A DNA stretch of 64,000 nucleotides, taken from the NCBI GenBank assembly GCA_023052935.1, contig CM041294.1, positions 17,056,635 through 17,120,634 on the forward strand. The letters are read 5' to 3'. The stretch is from Piezodorus guildinii. Lineage: Eukaryota; Arthropoda; Insecta; Hemiptera; Pentatomidae. Positions 46,740 through 56,305 of the stretch are shown piece after piece. Position 1 is the stretch's first letter. Every line of letters starts with the position of its first letter. A program made the translations under genes and the position numbers. Below the pieces are notes generated by a model that saw nothing but the letters and a program-made list of their open reading frames with translations, made no database searches and was not told where the DNA came from.

Positions 46740-47560
46740 GGATTTGCCAATATTCAGGAAGGCCTGGATAGAATCTGTGCCTAGGCAAACCTGAAAACTA
46801 AGGCTAAATGCTATGAAAACTCAGGCCATTGTTATAAGTTACAATTTCCTCCCCAGATCTTATACTACATTTCCTAGTATAACCTTAAATTATCACTCAA
46901 TCACCTTCACTTTCTCTGTCAAAAATCTAGGTATTACCACTTGACCAAACCCTTTTCTAGAAACTCCATATTGCCCAAATCTCCCTAAGAACAATAAGTA
47001 CCCTCAAACTTTTCCATCGCTCCCGCCATCTTCCTGTCCACTAAGCTCATTTATTCCCCCCCCCCTCTTAGACTATTGCTGTGTGGTATATGGTGGCCTC
47101 TCGACTGTGCTCGAGTACAAGCTAGAGCGAATTATGAACATATTTTTAAGATTTGTCCTTGGTACACCGAAGAGGTCTCATGTCACCCATTTATACAGTA
47201 AGTTAAAGTGGTTTCTTCCTTCTATCCGCAGACAATATTTTCAAGAATTATATCTTTACCAAAACATCAACTCCCAGCTACCTCCCTATATTCACAGACT
47301 TCTGCAATTTAAATCGTCAGTTCACTCCCTCCAAACAAGATCGCGTCATTCAGACCTTCACAATCCTACCCATAAAACAACTTTTGATCATTCCTTTCTT
47401 CTCCACTGTACTACTCTCTGGAATTCCCTACCTACTCATATCCGCTATGCTTTTTTCCTACCATCATTCCAGTACCTACTGTCATCCCAAATAGACGTCC
47501 TATTAAGCTTAAAATTTCAAATGAAGTATCAATTAAAGAAGAACATTTTTTATTTATTGT
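46740..47560 (+). pseudogene. R1/I-like RT C-terminal fragment
   Basis: Reads LDRICAW-like and MKTQAIVIS segments, ITFTFSVKNLGI, several frame breaks, then 47083-47560 open: LEYKLERIMNIFLRFVLGTP, KRSHVTHLYSKLKWFLPSIR, YLYQNINSQLPPYIHRLL, LQTRSRHSDLHNPTHK and LLHCTTLWNSLPTHIRY. The HVT.LY..L.WL....RR and LWNSLP blocks place it with the element at 10003-10930. A mariner inserted at its 3' side (47566). Confidence 0.75.
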
Positions 47561-47565
47561 TTATA

Positions 47566-48486
47566 TTGGGTTGTGCCACATAAAATTTCCGTTTTCAAGG
47601 TAAAGGATTTTTATTAAAAATACGACTATAAAAACAATATAATTTTATTCGAAGTATTTACCTCCTTTTTCTACACATTTTTCCCAACGAGACACCAAAT
47701 TTGTTATCCCCGAACTGAAAAACTCAGCTTTGAAGTGAAACAAAATCTGAAAAAGCACTTTTCCTTGATCGTCATTTTCAAAAAGTTTCCCTTTGACGAA
47801 GTAGTTTATATTTCTGAATAGGTGGTAATCTGTTGGAGACAAGTCGGGAGAATATGGTGGGTGCGGAAGAACTTCGTAGCCCAGTTCTTTCAATTTTTGC
47901 ATGGTATGTTTTGAAACATGGGTCTTGCTGCCGCTCAGTGATATCATGAGGTACCCATACATCGAGCTTTTTTACTTTCCCAATGCACTTTAAATGTCTG
48001 GAAACGGTAGATGCACTCGCATTTAGTTGTGCTGAGAGGTCTTTAACTGTTTGGTAGGAGTTTCCTTCTACTGTATGTTTGAGGACATCGTTGTCTATCA
48101 CGGACGGAGGTCTTCCTCGGAGCAAGTTTTCCAAGTCGGTATCCATAGCTGAAAACTTAGCAAACCAATGGCGAATGGCCCGTTCATTAACACTCCCTTC
48201 CCCAAACGCCTTGCAAATATTTCTAGCGGCCTCAGCTGCTGAATGGCCGAGTTTAAATTTGTACAAAAGTATTACTCGAAAATCGCGTGTTTCCATGTTC
48301 ATATTTGGAGGTATACTAAAAAGTGGGTAATTGATTGGGAAGCTAATGTTTATAATTAAAAAGTAAAGGATTAGAATCAGTTTACTTTAAAAATGTAAAC
48401 ATTCGGAAGAAAACAACAGAGATCTGCAAAATCCTATATGTATTTAAGAAACTATAAAAACAGACATTTAATGTGAAACAACCCAA
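47566..48486 (-). mobile_element. mariner deletion derivative, 921 bp
   Basis: TIRs TTGGGTTGTGCCACATAAAA (left) and GTGAAACAACCCAA (right), flanked by TA. Its length equals that of the copy at 49740-50660, and it carries the same internal deletion. It inserted next to an R1/I-like RT remnant. Confidence 0.93.
47645..48302 (-). pseudogene. mariner transposase, middle deleted
   Basis: The frame from 48302 reads MNMETRDFRVILLYKFKLGH, EAARNICKAFGEGSVNERAI, RHWFAKFSAMDTDLENLLRG, VKDLSAQLNASASTVSRHLK and KKLDVWVPHDITERQ: a mariner-type paired HTH DNA-binding region. At about residue 125 the sequence jumps, out of frame, to THVSKHTMQKLKELGYEVLP, PPYSPDLSPTDYHLFRN and GITNLVSRWEKCVEKGGKYF. The segment that should carry the first two catalytic Asp residues is missing, while the third Asp region (PDLSPTDYHLF) is kept. 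It could at most bind the TIRs. Confidence 0.92.
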
Positions 48487-49207
48487 TATTTTACATAGAT
48501 AATGGATTTATTATTATGAATCAGTTTCAATGTTTAGTTTTGTTCAACGATTTAATCTATCAGAAGTTATTTATTTATTTTACCCTTTTCTTCATATATC
48601 ATTGTGAATAAGAATTAATTATAATCCTTTGGTCTTGTGGCTAGATAAATTGTATATCTTAATTGTACATATCAACTATTTTTAAGGGGCTATTAAGGAG
48701 CTATGTCCAGAGTATTTTTTTTTCTATTATATTCTAAATTTTTTTATTTCCCAAAAATGATGCGGAAGCCATATTTTAATTTTTTATCTTATTTCAATAT
48801 GTTGTTATTTATTGTTTTATACTGATAAATCGACAGTGTAGTAGCACCGACAGAAAAACAGGATAGAATACATGTGTACCCAGCCATTACTGAGAAACCT
48901 GAGAGCTATGGCTCCTGCGAGCAGGGAAGGGAAGGGAGGGTCGGAAGTCTCTCAGAGGTAGATATAAAGTTTCCCCTCTTACTGTAATTTCTTAGACTGA
49001 AAAACATTTCGGTAGGCCATAAACAATATTTGGAAATCTCAAATAAATCTATTTTTTTTTTTTTTTTTTAGTGAGAACGAAATTTCAGAAATTCAATCAT
49101 TTTTAACATCAATTCAATAGTTATAGTAAGCTATGTGCTATAATAAATCTATGCCAGAATATGAGGCTTATTTTACGAATTAAAAATGTATAACAGTCTA
49201 AAAAAAA

Positions 49208-49660
49208 ATCTGGTGTGAGCAACACACGACTTTCCCTTATCTTGTTAGTATAAATTTATTTAGAAACTTTTAAATTAAGTAAGAGTTTATAATAAATTAT
49301 ATAAAGTATCGTTAGAAACATATTTTACAGTAAAAAATAATTCAATAATAGAAATTATTACCAGCAATAATCAGTTAGATTTAAGACGTTTTTCGGTTTA
49401 GAGTCGTGAGACTTTTAGAACAGTTTCATAATATAACTCATTACTATCCATTACCTTTTACAACTTTGTAAAAACAATAACAAAGTGTTTCTTAAAATTT
49501 TAGTTTTCCAACGATATTTTGTACTTTGATTATTACTGTTCTTATGTTTAAGGGAAAAAAAAACGAAACAAATATGTCTGAAACTTTTTACCTTTAGGTT
49601 GATATCAAATTCGTTTAAATTATATATTTACCCGTTTTTATCTATACAATATTTAAAAAT
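49208..49660 (+). mobile_element. Helentron-like element, diverged copy H8
   Basis: Starts ATCTGGTGTGAGCAACACAC with CGACTTTCCCTTATC at the sub-terminal repeat position, then follows the H order with many substitutions (AATAATCAGTTAGATTT, TTAGTTTTCCAACGATAT, TATATATTTACCCGTTTTTA). It lacks the 3' half, being cut at the tandem duplication boundary. Confidence 0.7.
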
Positions 49661-49739
49661 CTCAAGTAAATCAATTGTGATTGATATTTCCCTTTAGTGA
49701 TTTCTTTTTATCAGAGTTGCAGAAATTCAGTTATTTTTA

Positions 49740-50660
49740 TTGGGTTGTTTCCCATGAAATGTCCGTTTTTATAGTATCTGAAATACTATAGGATTTTGCA
49801 GGTCTCTGTTGTTTTCTTCCGAATGTTTACATATTTAAAGTAAACAGTTACTAATCCTCTACCTTTGTATCATAAACATTAGCTTCCCAATCAATTACCC
49901 ACTTTTTAGTATACCTCCAAATATGAACATGGAAACAGGCGATTTTCGAGTAATATTTTTGTACGAGTTTAAACTCGGCCATTCAGCAGCTGAGGCCGCT
50001 AGAAATATTTGCAAGGCGTTTGGGGAAGGGAGTGTTAATGTACGGACCATTCGCCGTTGGTTTGCTAAGTTTTCAGCTGGGGATACCGACTTTGAAAACT
50101 TGCCCCGAGGAAGACCTCCGTCCGTAATAGATAACGATGTCCTCAAACACACAGTAGAAGTAAACCCCTACCAAACAGTTAAAGGACTCTCAGCACAACT
50201 AAATGCAAGTGCATCTACCGTTTCCAGACATTTAAAGTGTATTGGGAAAGTAAAAAAGCTCGATACATGGTTACCTCATGATCTCACTGAGCGGCAGGAA
50301 GACCCCATGTTTCAAAACATACCGTGCAAAAATTGAAAGAACTGGGCTACGAAGTTCTTCCGCACCCACCATATTCTCCAGACTTGTCTCCAACATATTA
50401 CCACCTGTTCAGGAATTTGGCAACTTCGTCAAAAGAAAACTTTTTGAAAATGATAATCAAGTGAAAAGTGCGTTTTCAGAATTTGTTTCACTTCAAAGCT
50501 CAGAGTTTTTCAGTTCGGGAATAAAAAAGTTGGTGTCACGTTGGAAAAAATGTGTAGAAAAATAAGGTAAATATTTCGAATAAAATTATATTGTTTTCAT
50601 ATAGATTTTTAATAAAAATCCTTTATCTTGAAAACGGACATTTCATGTGACACAGCCCAA
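49740..50660 (+). mobile_element. mariner deletion derivative, 921 bp
   Basis: TIRs TTGGGTTGTTTCCCATGAAA and GTGACACAGCCCAA with flanking TA. The internal deletion junction is identical in position to that in 47566-48486 and 26847-27691. The empty site is visible in unit 1 of the surrounding tandem duplication (near 49110). Confidence 0.93.
49923..50565 (+). pseudogene. mariner transposase, middle deleted
   Basis: 137-codon frame MNMETGDFRVIFLYEFKLGH, EAARNICKAFGEGSVNVRTI, RRWFAKFSAGDTDFENLPRG, SVIDNDVLKHTVEVNPYQTV, KGLSAQLNASASTVSRHLKC, KKLDTWLPHDLTERQ, i.e. both HTH sub-domains and the W.PH.LTE.Q motif. It then shifts frame at the deletion, with LKELGYEVLPHPPYSPDLSP legible near 50340-50390 and FSSGIKKLVSRWKKCVEK near 50510-50565. 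First and second catalytic Asp regions are missing. The best-kept copy of the DNA-binding part in the window. Confidence 0.92.
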
Positions 50661-50756
50661 TAAAATTCAATTCAATAATTATGGCAAGCTATGTATCATA
50701 AAAAATCTATGCCAGAATATGAGGCTTATTTTACAAAACGAAAATGTATACGGCTA

Positions 50757-50830
50757 AAAAAATGTTATGTGGGCAACACACGACTTTCCCTTACCTCATT
50801 AGTTTGAATTAAATTAAGAACTTATTTATT
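50757..50830 (+). repeat. Helentron-like 5' terminus, partial
   Basis: GTGGGCAACACACGACTTTC followed by CCTTACCTCATTAG, the H-family 5' end in the second tandem unit. The remainder is absent. Confidence 0.65.
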
Positions 50831-51720
50831 TATAGGCTACTAAATATATGAAATTTATCGAGGTATCCCCAAATTATATTAGAAGTTAATATTGTATGTA
50901 TGTACTACTACCTATGTACTGTACATATGTAATTAATATTTTTTTAAACCCCTAATCATTAAGATAATATACAAATCCACAGTATGTGCGAAATCAAGTA
51001 GTTATATTATACGAAATATATATTTTATTTATTTACATTAATTTATTTAAATTTTTGTTTTATTATGCATGAAAATTTATGTAAAACGGTGCAATGTATT
51101 CGGAAATAGAACCATTCTCCAGTATAAATGTTAGGGAAAAGTGAACGGATACTTGTTATATTTGAAGGAAGGGTTGGCTGAAGTAAGGCGCAAAATGCGA
51201 TCATATATAGAGGTGATGAGTTCGCTGAAGCAGGATATTAAAGGTAGTTTCTAGAGGCGGGTTATTACCTGTTGAACGCATTAATAAACTCCCAGGGCCT
51301 CTTCACAACTCTCCTCTTTTAAACCTTCCATATCTTCCTCCTCTACCGGGGGTTGGTTCACTGTCAGTCCTGATCAATCTCTTGGTATCGTTGTCAGAAA
51401 GGTCTCAACTATTAAATAATCTTCTGTATTTATCATCGGATAGATTCATATTTTCAATTGGATGTCGGAATATGATCAATTTGGGTAAATTAGAGGTATA
51501 TCAGTAGCCATAAATGTATAAAGGATAATTTATTATTAAAATAAATATGTACAAATGAGTTAGACCCTACTTAAATGCTCTCTTCAGTAGAGAAATTACT
51601 TGTATATTGAGTGCTATATTGCTCCATCAGACAATAAATTAAAAAAGTATGTATATATATTTATATTTTGCACAATCCTAATTATATCATTCATGTGATT
51701 TTAAGAGTACTTTATATAGT
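50831..51720. other. AT-rich stretch with one balanced patch
   Basis: The patch 51240-51420 is less AT-rich and pyrimidine-rich. No coding motif or repeat match was found. Confidence 0.4.
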
Positions 51721-51735
51721 GTTTTTACTTCTCAG

Positions 51736-51901
51736 TAGAGGTGGGCATAATAGAATGACGATTATCGGATCATTCGATTATGTCAATAATTCAAATTAAT
51801 CGATTATCGGCTTAATCGGTTTGGAGAAACAAATGATCATTCGAACTGAATTTTTGTAGGATAATCGAGGGATTATATGGAGCTCGGATAATCGAACGAC
51901 C

Positions 51902-51963
<62 letters not shown>

Positions 51964-52109
51964 TATCACATAAATTATAGGCTGGTCAGCCACATTATCG
52001 AGATGGGTTAGAGGGTTAGAGTCATAGAGACGGCAATTGTGGCTTATCGTCTCTCAGAATGCATATTAGTCATCCGATTATGACGATCAATCGATTAAAC
52101 CCACCCCTA
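51736..52109. mobile_element. hAT-type MITE with 8-bp target duplication and a 57-T tract
   Basis: Ends TAGAGGTGGGC and, inverted, TAGGGGTGGG. The 8-bp direct repeat CTTCTCAG stands at 51728-51735 and 52110-52117. An 8-bp duplication with a (T/C)AGRGGTGGGC terminus is characteristic of hAT transposons. The inside is non-coding and rich in ATCGATTA/ATTATCGG words near both ends, so the whole can fold back. It interrupts a Jockey 3' UTR. Confidence 0.85.
51904..51960. repeat. Poly(T) tract, 57 bp
   Basis: Uninterrupted T run inside the MITE. The Lys-rich frame on the opposite strand is an artefact. Confidence 0.98.
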
Positions 52110-52117
52110 CTTCTCAG

Positions 52118-52550
52118 AGAGGACCAGTGACGCGGCTGAGAGCGAGGCGCTAGGATCTCTTGGATTCCCCTTTTTCCTCCACAAGTGGAGGGAAAAGCCC
52201 AGTCTGGGGTCCATATAACAGTTGTATATATTGTATATAGTTATGTTAGTTTGTATGATGTTTATTTATTTACCAACTTTTTAGTAACTTAATTATAGGT
52301 TGGTGTTTTGATTTGTTTTGTTTTTATATTTGTTATTATTTAATTCTATATATATATCATTTATTTGTATTTATCTCAATTATAGGTTGTTGTTTGTTTT
52401 TTATTTTGTATATATATTATATTTTATTTAATTTGACTTTATCATTGTATACTGTAATATTGTGTGAATGGGATCTTATATCACTATTACTAATGTTCAT
52501 ATAGAAACAAATTGTAATATATCTCAATAAATAAATATTAAATTTTGGAG
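52118..52550 (+). pseudogene. Jockey 3' UTR fragment (relative of 62300-63139)
   Basis: GTGACGCGGCTGA and GAGGCGCT...GGATCTC are shared with 62767-62800. The end AAATTGTAATATATCTCAAT followed by AAATAAATATT corresponds to the A-family 3' terminus (GACAGATTGTAAAATTTTCT, CAATAAA). No ORF2 codons are left, so it is either an extreme 5' truncation or the part beyond the MITE insertion. Confidence 0.65.
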
Positions 52551-52591
52551 CTATGATCTTATTTACAATATTATTATGCTTTGTATTGATT

Positions 52592-52913
52592 GAGGAGCGA
52601 AGTGGTCAGGTGGATAGAGCACTAGTCTACTGTTCTCCCCGGAGGACCCGTCCTGGGTTCGAATCCTGGCTGTGGCGGAATATTATTTGTTCTGTTATTT
52701 CAGTGGGGGGGGGGAGGGGCGACCCTTAGGGTATGGATACCCTCCTGGGGCAGACCCAGCCTCTATAAAGTGGGTGCCCAAATTTGGGAAAAACCTGACG
52801 GCTGAGTGTGATCTCAGCCTAATCACCTCATTGCACTGCCGTTGGCCTAGATACAGTACGAATCTCTATATGTACTAGGGCCCAAGACCCTTCATGGGTT
52901 GTAGTAATACAGG
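52592..52913 (+). repeat. SINE-1, tRNA-derived, with perfect 12-bp target duplication
   Basis: A-box TGGTCAGGTGGATAGAGCAC near 52610, B-box GGTTCGAATCC near 52656, a body with CTATAAAGTGGGTGCCC, tail GGGTTGTAGTAATACAGG. The duplication TTTGTATTGATT stands at 52580-52591 and 52914-52925. The clearest SINE-1 copy and usable as the local reference. A run of nine or more G near 52706 distinguishes it from the 30692 copy. Confidence 0.94.
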
Positions 52914-52929
52914 TTTGTATTGATTAACG

Positions 52930-53545
52930 AAACTAAGGCACCCATCATCAATAAAGATACAATGCATCCGTTGTGAATGAATCAATTTACTGCGTGATTT
53001 AAAGTCAGATCTAGTTGCGTGACTATTGCTTGACTTAAACTCGGAAGAGCTTCGAACATTAAATACGCACAAGGGGTTATGGACTTAGATTTAGTTTATA
53101 AAGGAAGGTGGAGCATTTTCTCCAATTAACGGCAACCTTCATTAATTGAAGCCCCGATTTAATACCGCCGTGTTTCGGTTTAATTGCTTTGGAGTTGTTC
53201 TTTCAGACTATTTCCAATTGTGTTAAAGTAAACTCGAGAGAGCGTTTCCATTGTGGGGGTGTAAACACTCTGCTGTTACAATAGTCATTGTATAGGATCC
53301 TCCGGGGGCCGGAGCCCTCATTGGTCGCCGCGGGCTAAGCCGTCAAGTTAACTAGTCTCCCCCCGGCTTTACTTTACTTTCTTTCACGGACCACTCCCTT
53401 TCAGAATTTTCACAGCCTTTGGGTCCGCTTTCTTAGCCGTTGTAATGGCATAACTGTTGAAAAAGATCGTTGTGAATCCTCTATAAATCTTTGATCCATC
53501 TATTTAAATAGGTTGAATTTACTTATTCTGGCTTTGAAGGATAAT
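52930..53545. other. Unassigned island, GC-richer at about 53100-53480
   Basis: Complex, non-repetitive sequence with CpG-bearing words (GGTCGCCGCGGGCTAAGCCG near 53322) amid AT-rich DNA. No open frame with motifs and no second copy in the window. Could be a conserved non-coding segment, a promoter region or an old non-LTR 5' UTR. Confidence 0.35.
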
Positions 53546-53546
53546 T

Positions 53547-54345
53547 TTGATTTATTCATATTTATTTTCTTTTAAATTAGACGTTACCCCGAACATCATC
53601 ACTCAAATAAATTTAGAAAAACAATATATGGATATTATTCGGGCTAATATGAAATTTGAAAAAATAAAATATACATATAATAAACATGGAATCCTGGATG
53701 TAAGCTCTAACCTTCCAGTTAAAGACTTATCTATATCTCCACTAAAAGGCCTACCTGACAGAGTTGAGCTTTCGAGCTCTACTAAGCCATTAAATTCTTC
53801 CAGTATTCAATCCTTACAATCCAAAAACCTTCGAAAAATCCTCAACGCTCCTTACTTTGTCACTAATAAACTCATCCATAAAGACTTTAATGTTCCATAT
53901 GTGGCTTTGAAACGACAAGAAACTGCCCACCGCTTTCTGCTACTTCAACACTTACTGGACAGACGCTCTAACCTTCCACTTAAATACAAAAGGCTCATCT
54001 ATATCACCGTCATAATGGCTGTCTTGACTTACGCAATTGAACTTTGGGGCTCAACTAAACCATCAAATTCTTCCATTATTCAATCCTTACAATCCAAAAT
54101 CCTTCGAATAATCCTCAATGCTCCTCATTTTGTCACAAATAAACTCATCCCTAAAGACCGTAATGTAATGTCCATATGATGCTGATTTGGCCTGAACCAG
54201 GGGTCAATCCTTCTATGATAAAACTCCACGTCTGCTTCAACACACTAGTTTTAATACTGGCTTCCTCTTGCATTCCAGACAATCCTCAGAGGCGTCTGAA
54301 AAGAAGATGGACTCGATACCTAGTTTAGATTACCTACTCGAGTGC
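53547..54345 (+). pseudogene. Chimeric A-prime Jockey remnant with duplicated C-terminal module
   Basis: One open frame (53547-54179) joins about 50 unrecognised codons (QINLEKQYMDIIRANMKFEK) to an A-prime RT end STKPLNSSSIQSLQSKNLRK, LNAPYFVTNKLIHKDFNVPY. It then jumps back to LKRQETAHRFLLLQHLLDRR, LTYAIELWGSTKPSNSSIIQ and a second LNAPHFVTNKLIPKD. The tail continues out of frame to RRLKRRWTRYL near 54320 and a short 3' UTR. So the LNAP module occurs twice in tandem. It lacks the RT active site. Confidence 0.75.
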
Positions 54346-54409
54346 TGTGAATGAGCATTTTCTCTCCATGCCTTTTTCATGTATTTCACTAGCTTTTTAT
54401 TTTTATACA

Positions 54410-54673
54410 TCTAATTAATTAGTTTCTTTCCTTTTTTAATTTTTTGGAAGTTTTTTCTTAATATAAACACTTAAAAGAGCACACATTGACTTCCATTTGC
54501 CACTCAATTACTTTATTTCATAAACCTTGCATATCTGTTGACGTTTCGGGGCTGTTTCCTTTTCCTGTTTAGGAAACAGCCCCGAAACGTCGAAAAAAAA
54601 AAGCTTATGAAATAAAGTAATTAAGTGACAAATGGAAGTCAATGTGTGCTCTTTTAATTGTCTAATTAATTAG
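54410..54673. repeat. Foldback (palindromic) sequence, MITE-like
   Basis: Outer arms 54471-54523 and 54605-54657 are near-perfect reverse complements. Inner arms 54540-54560 and 54571-54591 (GACGTTTCGGGGCTGTTTCC and its complement) leave a 10-bp loop. The sequence TCTAATTAATTAG stands at 54410-54422 and 54661-54673. Because CTAATTAATTAG is its own reverse complement, it may be either a target duplication or the tips of the arms. No coding capacity. Confidence 0.8.
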
Positions 54674-54988
54674 ATGGCGCTCGATGATAACAGTCATACG
54701 TTACATCGTCTCTCAGATTTTTGCTTTTTTCAGTAGGAATTCGCTAGAATTCAGTCTGGAGAACATCACTAGACCTCAGGAATATTACGGCAGTGAATAT
54801 TGGAGAAGTTTCGGTAAGCAAAGTTATAATTTACTTTGTACAATCACGAAAAAGTGAAAGAAGGGTCACTGATCAGCTGATTGCCGCTAGCTCGGCAAGC
54901 TAGGGCTTGCTTTTCTTTTAATTATCTTTCTTTTATCTTTAATTCTTATCTCATTATTTATTTATTATTATTATTATTTTCTTAATCA

Positions 54989-56305
54989 ATGAGATATTTT
55001 CATCAAGTCATGTCCTCAAAGTCCGCAAGTAAAAGATCTAGATCTGCAGGTTCGAACTCGTCTCCCACAAAACAGAGACCCCGCCGTGAACAAAATAAAA
55101 AAATGATTCCACCAGCGACCGCGTCAGCTACCTCATTAGGATCTGAACCACAGCCCAGCACATCATCACAAGAAATAACTGATGAATCTCCGTTTTTTAC
55201 ACCGAATCCATTTCAGATCCTCCAAAATGAAAAAGAAACCATAGAATCTTCTCCTATACCCAGAGAACCACTACCTCCACCAATATTTGTTAAAAATATT
55301 AAAAATTTTAAACTGATGTGTGCGCATTTAAACAAAGTAACAGATCCTAATAGTTATTATTGTATAAGTAGAACCAATGATACTAAAATATCTCCGACTA
55401 CTGCTGAAACCTACAGAAAGATTGTAAAATATCTGACTGAGACCAAAGCTGACTTTCATACTTATCAGCTGCGCCAAGAGAGAGCATTAAGGGTCGTAAT
55501 CAGAAACCTACATTCCTCAACACCCGTTGAAGCAATCAAAGAAGAACTGACAGAATTAGGATTCCAAGTGAGGCAAGTCACCAACGTTCTAAAAGATAAA
55601 AGTCCACTGCCTCTATTCTTCGTGGACTTGGAACCATCAGCAGGAGTCGAAAAAATCTATGACCTCAGTAGACTGTACTATACCCGTGTAAAAGTTGAAA
55701 AACCTTACACAAAGAAAGAAATAGTCCAGTGCCATAACTGTCAGGCATATGGTCATACCAAAAGTTATTGCCATCACATACCACGCTGTGTGAAATGCGG
55801 TGAACAGCATAAAACAGAAGAATGTACAAGATCAAGATCAACACCCGCTGTATGTGCTCTGTGCCTCAAGGACCACCCGGCTAACTACAAGGGATGTGAA
55901 ATCTACAAGAAACTCAGAACCAGATACCAAAAACCTCAGGATCAGAATGAAACAGCTGTACCAACCAGAAGCAGAAGAGAACCATCTAAACTTGTAAATT
56001 CTAACGTGTCATTTGCCCACTTGCTTGGAGGTGGTAACCAGAATCATGAAGTCGAGGCACTGCCGGAACAACATTTTCCTCAACATTCTCAATCTATTGT
56101 ACAAGAATCTATCCCTCAAAGTTTACCTAATCTTCAAAAAACTCCTCAACATCAAATTTCTCATATCCCTCCACCATCAAACGTCACAGATCTTACCAGT
56201 CTAATGACATCGTTCATCTCCGAAATCAAATCTCTTGTTATGCCGCTTATATCACTCCTTACAAATCTAGTATCGAATCTAATCCCTGCCTTAAAAAATC
56301 CTTAA
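54989..56305 (+). CDS. A1 ORF1: gag-like zinc-knuckle nucleocapsid protein, intact
   Basis: 438 codons. Residues 1-100 are Ser/Pro-rich and basic (SASKRSRSAGSNSSP, PSTSSQEITDESPFF), which is likely disordered. About 165-246 is the PRE-C2HC-type region (ERALRVVIRNLHSSTPVEAI, FFVDLEPSAGVEKIYDLSRL). Three knuckles follow: C248-C251-H256-C261, C267-C270-H274-C279, and C289-C292 with D/H and C303, the Jockey pattern. The tail ends hydrophobic (LTSLMTSFISEIKSLVMPLI). It would package element RNA and aid its return to the nucleus. A second Met at residue 8 (MSSKS) is an alternative start. The stop TAA abuts the ORF2 ATG (56306). Confidence 0.92.
   Translation: MRYFHQVMSSKSASKRSRSAGSNSSPTKQRPRREQNKKMIPPATASATSLGSEPQPSTSSQEITDESPFFTPNPFQILQNEKETIESSPIPREPLPPPIFVKNIKNFKLMCAHLNKVTDPNSYYCISRTNDTKISPTTAETYRKIVKYLTETKADFHTYQLRQERALRVVIRNLHSSTPVEAIKEELTELGFQVRQVTNVLKDKSPLPLFFVDLEPSAGVEKIYDLSRLYYTRVKVEKPYTKKEIVQCHNCQAYGHTKSYCHHIPRCVKCGEQHKTEECTRSRSTPAVCALCLKDHPANYKGCEIYKKLRTRYQKPQDQNETAVPTRSRREPSKLVNSNVSFAHLLGGGNQNHEVEALPEQHFPQHSQSIVQESIPQSLPNLQKTPQHQISHIPPPSNVTDLTSLMTSFISEIKSLVMPLISLLTNLVSNLIPALKNP

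Larger units (their letters stand above)
49026..50830 (+). repeat. Tandem duplication, second unit carrying a mariner
   Basis: Unit 1 starts near 49026 (CAATATTTGGAAATCTCAAA) and unit 2 near 49665 (CAATATTTAAAAATCTCAAG). Both continue through AATCTATGCCAGAATATGAG and GGCTTATTTTAC into an H-family 5' end (GCAACACACGACTTTCCCTT, at 49222 and 50774). The only large difference is the 921-bp mariner in unit 2. Confidence 0.8.

Noticed and set aside
51796..51993. Lys-rich frame of 65 codons
   Set aside because: It reads the complement of the 57-T tract inside the hAT-type MITE.
52313..52504. Hydrophobic 63-codon frame
   Set aside because: Lies in AT-rich 3' UTR sequence of a Jockey fragment; Phe/Tyr/Ile richness follows from T-rich DNA.
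52600..52675. Possible tRNA gene on the plus strand
   Set aside because: A and B boxes are good, but the sequence continues into a conserved SINE body and is flanked by a 12-bp duplication, so it is a retroposed derivative.
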